From contig SMSO01000031.1 in the NCBI GenBank assembly GCA_004764695.1, forward strand, positions 8,117,261-8,181,260: 64,000 bases of DNA. Direction: 5' to 3'. The position numbers and the translations under genes are program-made. The stretch is from Schizochytrium sp. TIO01. Its lineage: Eukaryota > Sar > Bigyra > Thraustochytrida > Thraustochytriidae. This document shows, in pieces, positions 55,601 through 64,000 of the stretch. A model generated the notes under the pieces. That model worked only from the letters and a program-made list of their open reading frames with translations. It searched no databases and was not told the origin of the DNA. Position 1 is the stretch's first letter, and every line of letters starts with the position of its first letter.

Positions 55601-58600
55601 GAACTGCAGAGAAGGCCTGAAAAACCTCAAGCCATGGAAATTCTTCATTTGGAGCTTGGACATCTCGGCTTCTGCAAGCTCTTCGGATCGCTGGCGCATA
55701 CACTGCGACGACTTCGTCCGCATGAAGGTCACGAAGACGAATCTCTGTCATGAACTGTGTCTCAAGACGTCTTCCATTACCATGTTCAAGGGCTGCAGAC
55801 GAAGTCACCGCAACAAAGCTGCATCCATGAAATCGAACCTTCTCACCTTGGGCACCAAGAAGCGCACCAGTGCTCAGTGCCCCGCGCAATTGCTCGCGAT
55901 CAAACTCTGCTTCCACATGCTGTAGTGCTAAGTCGTCAATGAATATGAAGCCCAAGGGTTCTCGCTCACCAGCAGCATTAGTGTATAAAACATCATCGGC
56001 GAATGTTGGTGGGGCAAACAATCGCTCTTTTACACGATCAAACTTCGCAAACAAGTTACTTAGCAGGCTCAATCTCTGTTGAGACAATCCAACCCGCTGT
56101 ATTGTTGTTGCTCGCGAGAACTTTGACTCCATTTGCAGCTTGTGTTTAGCCAAAGCACGCTCAACAAGGAACCTCTTACCACTAAGAGCCGGGCCGGTGC
56201 AGAGAATGTCTGCTCTATAGGCCAGCTGCGTAGATAGTAACCAAGCTGCACGCCGCTGGTCAGAGGTTGGAACACGAAGCGAAAAGTGAGCTTGAAACAA
56301 GTCCGTCTCATAAGCATTGTCTTCTCTGTGAAGTGCTGCTTCAGCTGTGTCCATGAAATGTTCCCACAAGACCCAGCTAGACTGCTCCACAGAGTACCCA
56401 AAGTCAAACAACGTTTGATCAGGTTCAAGATCTGGTAGAAATATAGCAACTTTCATATTCACACGTGATGATCTGCGAGCATCTTTGCCAAACAGTACAG
56501 CTGCCTCGACTTGCGGGGATAAGGCGGAAGGTCGAGCCTTTTTGGGTCCAAGCACTCGCCTCAAGGCTGCATCAACTTCCCTCATATCTAATGTGGGAAA
56601 TTGACCCACAGTCCATAGAATCCCTAACAAAACAGCAGCTTCAACATGTTGTCTCGCAGGGACGTTTTGCTCCTCAGTTAATACTTGTGCAGGATCAGGA
56701 ACACCCTTGGTCCACTTTCCGTGAAAGTCTGCTAAGATTGAATTCACAGTTGTCGCGAGTTTTGCAACTAAACGTGCTGGAAAAGGTGTGTCAGGCGTAG
56801 GCGAAGCTAAAGCCCAAACAACAGGAAGAGCAGCATGGCACATTTCTTCAATACGTTTTCGATGTGGAATGAACTGAGCCTGTAAACCTAAAGCTGGTCT
56901 TCCAGTATCATTACTTGAGATTTCTGGTGAACCATGAAGCCAAGCATAAAGAATATCCCGAAATGGCAAGGTTCCTTCGTCTGTGTGAATAAGGGTGCAT
57001 TTTGTTAACAAAGACGGTGACACGCCGGCAAGTGTATCGGTTTCAAAAACAACGCTAGTTCGCCCTGGTAGGGCGATGCGATCTCCTTCAATAGTCGTCC
57101 CTGTGCAGATAGCGCGATCGACTGTCTCAACAAGATGTTCAACGAGGTGGGCTGCTTTGTTGTTTTGTAAAGGTCCATCAAGAATGAGCCAAGACATGTG
57201 TTTGATTGCTTTCAGAACATGAGCTGCAAGCTTTTCATTATCTATGCCTCCAATGAAAATCTGATTTGGGGTAGATTTTTGCTGTGTTGCTTTGGATCGT
57301 CCTCCACTTTCAGATGTTGCAGATGATGATGAAGCTTTTGAGTTAGATGTGCCTATGCCTTCTGCACCATCGTCAAATGAGGGCTGCTCGCGATATGTAT
57401 ATGTACGCTCATCACCAAAACCTACCCAAACTTCATGCCCAGCGGAAGTTGGCCCTGAATTACAAAGCACATTCAGAATTGCGCTGCAGTCCTGGTTGCT
57501 TTGAAGTTGCTCCAGTGACATCCCTTTAGTAAACAGCCTTACAGAGCGTATGCGAGACTCTTGCATTATATTTAACGCCTGAAGAAGCACCTTCAGAACA
57601 AGCGACTTGCCTGTGGCAGGTGGGCCGACTAGGATAATTCCACATCTTTGAACTGTGTCTGTCTGAGAAAAAACGCCAGATGCATGCAATAAGTCCAAGC
57701 AGACTGGAGCAATGCCATTAGCCTGAGCTTTGAGGCCGAGGCGTGTCAGTGCTTGACTGAACAACACGTTGCAAAACTTATCAATTTGAGCATCTGAAAA
57801 GGCGGGCATACCCTTTGCAAGAGAGCCACGATCTGATGGCCTCTTGACATCTGGCTGAGCAAGCACGAGATTTGTGCGTTTTCGTCTCAAACGTGACCTT
57901 CTCTGTGAAGGTACAGAGGCGCCAGCAATTACCTGCACTGCATCTTTTGTAGCAGCATTATCTTTACCAAAAATTGCAGCAACAATTCCAATGCTTGTCT
58001 CTAAGTCTTGAGCTCGACCCTCAATTACATGCAAAAGAGCATCTGCAATGAACCCACGTAGGCTTTCTGCAGACGCAGAAGCTTGCAAAGCACTTGCGAG
58101 GAGCATCGATCGACGTCCCTTTGTACTAGAGTCCGCTTTAGCCTCCGCACGCGACTTAGCTTGCCAAGCTGCTGCTATGACATGGTTCACAACAGAAATG
58201 TTCCAATGCTCTCCACAATCGATCAGTCGAAGGGCAACACTAAGTTCACGCCCAAGACGACGAGCGTCATTCGCCCCAAGCTGGAAACGAGACATGAATT
58301 GCAGCATAGCTACAATTCCACAATCTGGCCCCGGCACTCGATGTACACGAACCCATAAGTTTGTGTCATTTAACATTTGCTTTCCTTGCATAGTTCCAAA
58401 AAGGGCCGGGAGACTGTGACCCGGCCGAGTTGTATGTAAAAGCTCCTGATGAGCTGCACGAAGCCAGGAATTTAGGACATTCTGGTGCTTGCTTGAGAGT
58501 TGATCAAAATCTTCAATTAAACCCCATGAATTGGATGCTACGAGACCATGCAAGATACGCTGAAAAGGCTCTACTTTGCTGAGCCAGAACGAGGAAAGTA

Positions 58601-61600
58601 CTAGGCATCGGGTTCCTGTAAGTAGCGCAAGCTCGCGGATTGTTGCAGTCTTTCCCCGTGCCTCAGGCCCCAGAAGGCATCCTACGAGTCCATTGGTTGC
58701 AGTTAGCGCCATTGCACGTAAGCACTGAAGCGTTACTGGGGATATAACCAGCCGAGGATTCTCAGGGGCATCCCATGCAAGACCATGGGTAAAGTGAGCA
58801 CCTAGTGTTTCGATACGTAAGTTGAATCCCTGAGTTTCGATGACCCTCTCATCCATGTAAGATCGAAACCCTAGTTCCCAACGAAGGGGTTCTTTAATTG
58901 CTTCTAAAGCACGATCTCTGAAATCTTGCAAAGTGTTAATAACTGCTGCATTTCGCAGGTAAAATACCTGGCTCGAAAGACCTTCAGGCGCAAGTTGGTG
59001 CTTACAAAAGAATTGAATACCTTTGTCAAGTTGAGCAATAGCACCTTCGAGATTTGCTTCTAAAGGAGGTAGAGTTAGAATCGTGCTTTTCAGAAATGAC
59101 CCGGAGTTTATCAGCTGCAGAGCAGGCTTGTCATAATATTTGTGAATGTCTCCCATTTTGGTCTCTACCAAGTGAGTGCAGCAAATACGTAGAGCTGTTA
59201 GTACAGCTCCAAAAAGAGAAGCATCCTTCACTGCTTGTAAGGCTTGGTCCCATGAATCAAGTTCGCCAAGCTCCTGTGAGACCTCTTTCACTTGAGACAC
59301 ATACAATGCTCGACAATTTTCCTCAAGTTGTTGAAGCCAACTCTCTACGGGAACTCTACGAAGTATCTCAAAGTCCTCAGAGGGCTTGGTCACTTTATGA
59401 GCAAGAGCTATATTGCCAAAGATAAGCATGGGGTGTGTCAAATGATGGAAGTGGATTGATTGCACTTCCATTTGATAAATCTGAACGGAAGACAGATCCG
59501 AGGCTCCGAGATGTTTGACATGCTGACCGAGAATGGTTTCTGCCATTCGGTCCGCTCTTCCAAACTCCAGTGCGCCCCATTCAAAATTAATTTCGGAAAC
59601 ATTATCGAAGAGGAGCCCAATGTTCTGACGAAGGTAGGCGAAATCAGCCTGTCCAGAGCTAATAAATTGCATAAGCTGCGGATCAGAAATAAAATAGAAG
59701 CGTGGAAATTTTGCCCGGTGCACATCAAGTTTGCTACACAGGGAGTCGTTTATTGCCTCAATACACTCATTGAGATCTTGTACCAGTTGCAGGCCTGGTA
59801 CTCTGAATTCTTGTTCTAACTGTAATTTTGCTGCAACATCAAGCTTGCGTCCCTGCAGAACATCCATAAGTAGGTGTAAAGAAACACGTCGATTACTCAC
59901 AGTCTGGGTAAATTGATCCCAGAGTTTGTTTGCGAAATGAAATGAGCGAATTTCTTTCTGGCTCAGCTGAATTCCAGGCATATCACTTAGAGACTCTGCA
60001 AATAGAGCCTCGATGGGTTCCCATTTGCTCTGAAACGCTTTAATCGCTTGAAGCCAATGCCGCAGATGTGTAATACCCTTTGTCCAGGCCTCTGCGCGTC
60101 CTATCATATCGCCAGAGCGCGTGTATTTCGAGGCTTGTATATTTTGCATTTGTACCAGCTGATCTTCAATCATCCGTACAATATTGTCCACGTCTAAGGA
60201 TTTGGTAGGTCTGAGCTCAGCAATGTCATCAATAGAACCATCTTCTACCTCTCCCTCAGCCCCACCCCTAGTGTTTCCATGAGCCCCTGACGAGGATACT
60301 GATTTACTAGAAGCCCGCGAATGATCACGATGAAGCATTGCTTTGGAGGAGAAATTTCTGGTCAAGGGTACTTTAAAGCGACCATCAGCTCGTGCTTGGG
60401 CATGCTCACCATGATCAGATGATAATGCTAGAACATGCATAGCTGTAATTCCTGTTTTTACAGTCCGAATGCGGTGCGTATGTAAAGCAGTAGCCATTCG
60501 ATCCATGTTCTTCTCAACTTCGTATTCATGCTCTGCAAGAGCACATATTTCAACAATTTCGTCATAGTATCGTACAAGATTGAGATCTTCTAATGTTCGC
60601 AGGCTGACTTTGTCATACTGAATGGCTTCGATTGACTTTCCTTGGTTCAACGCTGCACTCACAGAAGTAGATACATGCAAAGAAGGGATATTGATGCTAT
60701 CCCCATTTTCACCTTCTAGAGATTTACTTCCATTTTGACCACTGGGAGAATCTTCAGTTTCTAAAGCTGAGTGTCCGTCCTCAGCACAATTGCCATCGTC
60801 GTCTTTTTCGCTATCATCTTCACAACTCTCTAACCCCTGTTCTTGTTCATCATCAGCATCCATTCTGATAAGTCCCAAAAGCTCACCAAGGTATGCCCCG
60901 TCTAAAGGAACCATGATTGAGACAATTTGCCGCCAGTGTCTTGCTCGCAGGGCTTTGCTACTGAGAAGACGTAAGAGAGGGAGCTCATCAGTGAAATCAA
61001 GAAGAGTTTGTTTGACGGAGAGGCAGATTGTCAGTGCAGTTCCATCATCAGCTCCATTAAGATTATCAAGTAAACGATCAAGATTGGATACCCATCCAGT
61101 GTTTGGATCAAGAATAAGCTCCTCCACGTAATCTGCATCTAGCTGTACAAAAGAACCTTGGCGCCAAAGCTGAATTGCTTCGCGCGAGTCTGCAACAATT
61201 GACCAGAGCTGATTGTAAAGATTTGCTCGCTCTACTAGCTGCTTAACTTCTGCCAAAACACGTTCTGCATCCAGGGTACTGTTGCTCTTCACTACTGGGA
61301 TACCTCGTACAGCTTTCTCAGGTCTATCAAAGACACGAATTCGTGAAGCAAGCGTTTCCATAGTAGAGTATGCGCTCAATACTGCCTCATTCACATATTC
61401 TGCTTCGGCTGCAATCTGTGTAGCCTCTTGAACTTGATCTTTGGCTGCGACTTGAGCTATTTGGGCTCGTAGCTGTTGCACATAGTCTTTGAAGCGCTCT
61501 TTCTCAGCATTCAACTGAACTAAGAATATGCTTTCTTGCGACTTGGCTTTCTCTACCCGCTCCTTACAGACCTTTATAATGCGCGCCGGTTCAGCTAGTA

Positions 61601-64000
61601 GTGCAGCTTGGAAAAGCACACCTTCATGACTTCTCATGTAAAGTAGACGTTCAAGAACTTCAAATCGTCGTTCCGCAGGAGCTATCCATTTGGACCAGAT
61701 ACGCGCAAGAATTGATTCTAGCTCCATCTCAAACTTCCATAACGCGCTCAAGTCATCAGCTGTGCTAATCCGTAGTTGGATGCTCTCAAGAAGCTCACTG
61801 TACTCTTGTTGAGCATTTTGAAGAGATGCCATTGCTTGACTATGAAGTTCGTGCATAAGGCGCATAGCCATATCTTCACAGCGTTGTCTGAGTGTCCTCT
61901 TTGCTTTTCTCGATTCCACCTTGAATAAAGGTATATGTACATCACTTGGTAGCTCATCATTAATATGATTTGCAGCCTCGCGAAGACGGAGCACCTCTGC
62001 CTCGCAAGCTTGTAACATGAATTTCTCTACTTCTAAATGCACGCTGAGCTTATAGTTTGCTTCAAGGCAAGACTGATCTTGCGGAAACGCGTCCACCTCT
62101 CGAAAGCTCAAATCTTGTGTAGAAAAAAACTTCCCAGAAAGGTCTGCATCATCACCGTTTGGATTTGCTTGATTAACCATTGCAGCATTAATAAAGTCAT
62201 TTTCTGTGCCAGTTCCAAAGACATCATGACTTTGCTTCATGAAAATATCTTCCTCTTCATGAGATTCACCGAAACCTGAAGATGAAGATGATGAAGATAT
62301 ACTATCGTGACTCTCTGCTGAGATTGGAGATTCTCCGCTTTGACCCCAGCCGAGCGATGAATTATCCGAATCACTTGCAGTGTCATTTGCGTAGAAACCC
62401 GGTAAGGCGTGTAGCACCCCAGGCGTGTCTCCAGTAAACATTGATGTAATCATATTTGTGTCATCTGGTATTTCACGGCGGACTGAGCGGCGTACCCAGG
62501 GTTGTGTGAACCACTGGACATACATGTCAAGATCAAGTCGAGCTATGTGTGTAACTTTTGAATGTACACCCTCTAAGATTTTGCTCTCGAGGGCATCCAT
62601 TTGATTCATAACTTCATCTGCTGTAGCTACAGACTCACTAATAATTGCGTCAAGACGACATTTAGCTGTCCAAATGCTATCAACTACAAATTGGAATGGA
62701 TCACCTGTTTGTATAGTTCTGTGGAACATATAGTGAACAGGTGTTCCAACCCAACGCTTACGGCGGATCGTCATTAAACTTTGTAACACTAGAGGTATAA
62801 GGGGACCAGGAGGCTCAACTGCTTCTTTGCCACTAGCGACAGCTCTCAGGGCAGCAAGCACTGGAACGAGATCGTCTGTAGGGTTTGTGATTGTGAGAAG
62901 AATATGGGCAAGTTTTTCAACCGTGCTCAGTACTCGTTGGCGAACCTCGTCAAGGGTAGGTTGGAAAAAGGCCCCTTCTTCGAAGTGCAACTGGACGGTA
63001 AATAAACCCTCTTTTACACTTTGCACAGAAAGACATTTCTCGAGATAGACGTCCAAACGACGCCCATCAGATTCTGAAAGTAGTTTGGCTGAGGTCGTGA
63101 ATCCGCTGCTACACTCAAATAGTGTCACATAACGTTGCAATGAGCTATGCATATATTCAAAAAGATATTGCCGAGCTACTAGGCGCGTACGATGCACAAG
63201 GCGCTCAGTACAGCTGCCGTAGTATTCTTCGAAACTACGGGTGTAAAATTGATAGGTACTTCCGTCAGGTCCTGGGAGACCTTGAAGCTTTCCCAGACAG
63301 AGCATGATAATTCCATGCAGCCATTTGCTACTTAAAAGGTGTGCTACTGTTTGTAAGTGATTGCTTTGCTTTTTTGTGAACGACTCTGCTCGCATTGGTG
63401 GAGCAAGATCCTTAATGCCAAGAAAAAAATCCATCTGCAGCTCTCCCTCAGCGAGAACACTAGGAAGATCCACACCATTTTGTTGTGCCAAGAGCATATA
63501 TTCACGAAGGTGGTCAAAACAAAATAATGCACGAGCTTGGACAACTTGTCGAGCTTCACTAAAGTTGAAGAGTTCCTGGATCGGCTTTTGTGTTCGTCTT
63601 TGCCAGTCCATGAAACTCTGCTGTTTAAGCTTATATACGGCTCGCAGACGCCATTCCTCGATTGGAAGTGCGTGCATTGCAAGCATACGAGGCCGAGCCC
63701 ACTCTGGAGTTCCATGCCAATTATGGAATATTTTGTTGCGTCTCCGCTGAAGCTGGTGTGCTGGTTTGCTACTTAGGAAGATTGAGTATGCACATGCAGC
63801 TTCATGCATATGAGACTCTGTTACCTCAAACAGCTCCTTTCCAAGCATCTCATGGGCCTTTTCGACAACATGCCGTAGAGCGTGTTTAACACCCTTTTTG
63901 TCTAGCGCGCTCGCTACTCCATGTATCAAAGCATCGTGGTTTGGGGTGCCTTTATCGCTTGAGCTATTTTCTGTATCATCTACAGATTTTATCACAGATG
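48111..64000 (-). CDS. Very divergent giant dynein heavy chain (5' end outside window)
   Basis: More than 5290 residues in one frame; it starts beyond 64000, because the first in-window codons are TCT and GTG, not ATG. Numbering from 63995: tail about 1-1250; linker about 1280-1650 (KWEPIEALF, then FPRFYFISD); AAA1 P-loop GPEARGKTAT near 1776; AAA2 P-loop GPPATGKS near 2124, with LILDGP and LAGVSPSLLTKC further on; AAA3 P-loop GPALSGKR near 2602 and FIFIDDLAL; AAA4 near 3028 without a P-loop; stalk coiled coil about 3360-3480, then ELRNLRNPNAATRAV; poly-Asp insert near 3792; a long AAA5/AAA6 part; C-terminal NGVFIEGLRW and GPTIFIRFA as in dyneins. Ser/Asp/Gln-rich inserts are frequent. It is larger than usual heavy chains (about 4100-4700), with the excess after AAA4. 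It could be a DNHD1-like degenerate dynein or a lineage-specific paralogue. Motor activity is doubtful. Confidence 0.85.
52569..52622. repeat. Trinucleotide array encoding poly-Asp in the dynein
   Basis: About eighteen ATC units on the plus strand read as GAT (Asp) in the dynein frame, flanked by Ser/Asp-rich codons. The array keeps the frame; its length should vary between strains. Confidence 0.85.

Noticed and set aside
1-64000. CRISPR arrays, prokaryotic operons or prophage
   Set aside because: No regularly spaced repeats with unique spacers, no ribosome-binding sites and no phage genes; the direct repeats seen are micro- and minisatellites in eukaryotic DNA.

Overview
The window is nuclear DNA of a flagellated, intron-poor single-celled eukaryote. 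Every large gene is read as one long uninterrupted frame, including a 6-kb ABC transporter and a dynein heavy chain of more than 15.8 kb. Start sites have eukaryotic context (for example GCCACCATGG), tRNAs have Pol III T-run terminators, and there is a Ty1/copia retrotransposon. Spacers are AT-rich and carry many tetranucleotide arrays. Gene content (axonemal dynein machinery, cyclin Y, ABCA transporter, HIBCH, nitronate monooxygenase) fits a stramenopile such as a thraustochytrid. That placement is inference; no marker gene proves it.

Layout. 1-2831: non-coding, with simple repeats and a GTACTAC-rich inverted repeat. 2832-4253: type II membrane glycosyltransferase-like protein. 5038-5333: two identical tRNA-Pro(UGG) genes flanking a broken tRNA. 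7663-13431: an old, inactivated copia element on the minus strand, with LTRs, a half-tRNA(iMet)-type primer site and gag, protease, integrase, RT and RNase H remnants. 14539-21531: three genes with ciliary or coiled-coil character (RIIa-GAF-GAF protein, a Glu/Lys-rich coiled-coil protein, an outer-dynein-arm docking complex subunit). 21976-23742: a WW domain fused to cyclin Y. 25290-26453: a PH/coiled-coil protein. 27672-28341: debris of a P-loop NTPase gene. 29800-35817: a full-length ABCA-type transporter. 36748-38046: mitochondrial 3-hydroxyisobutyryl-CoA hydrolase. 41563-42351: an SDR without the catalytic tyrosine. 45763-46833: nitronate monooxygenase. 48111-64000: a very divergent dynein heavy chain that runs off the right edge.

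How the genes relate. There are no operons. The docking-complex subunit anchors outer dynein arms, the RIIa-GAF-GAF protein looks like a ciliary cyclic-nucleotide sensor, and the dynein is a motor relative with damaged ATPase sites, so several genes may serve the flagellum. HIBCH (valine breakdown), the SDR and nitronate monooxygenase are metabolic. The most unusual items are the degenerate giant dynein, the RIIa-GAF-GAF and WW-cyclin Y architectures, and two genes whose frame breaks can each be closed by a 26-nt GT-AG segment or by a single missing base.
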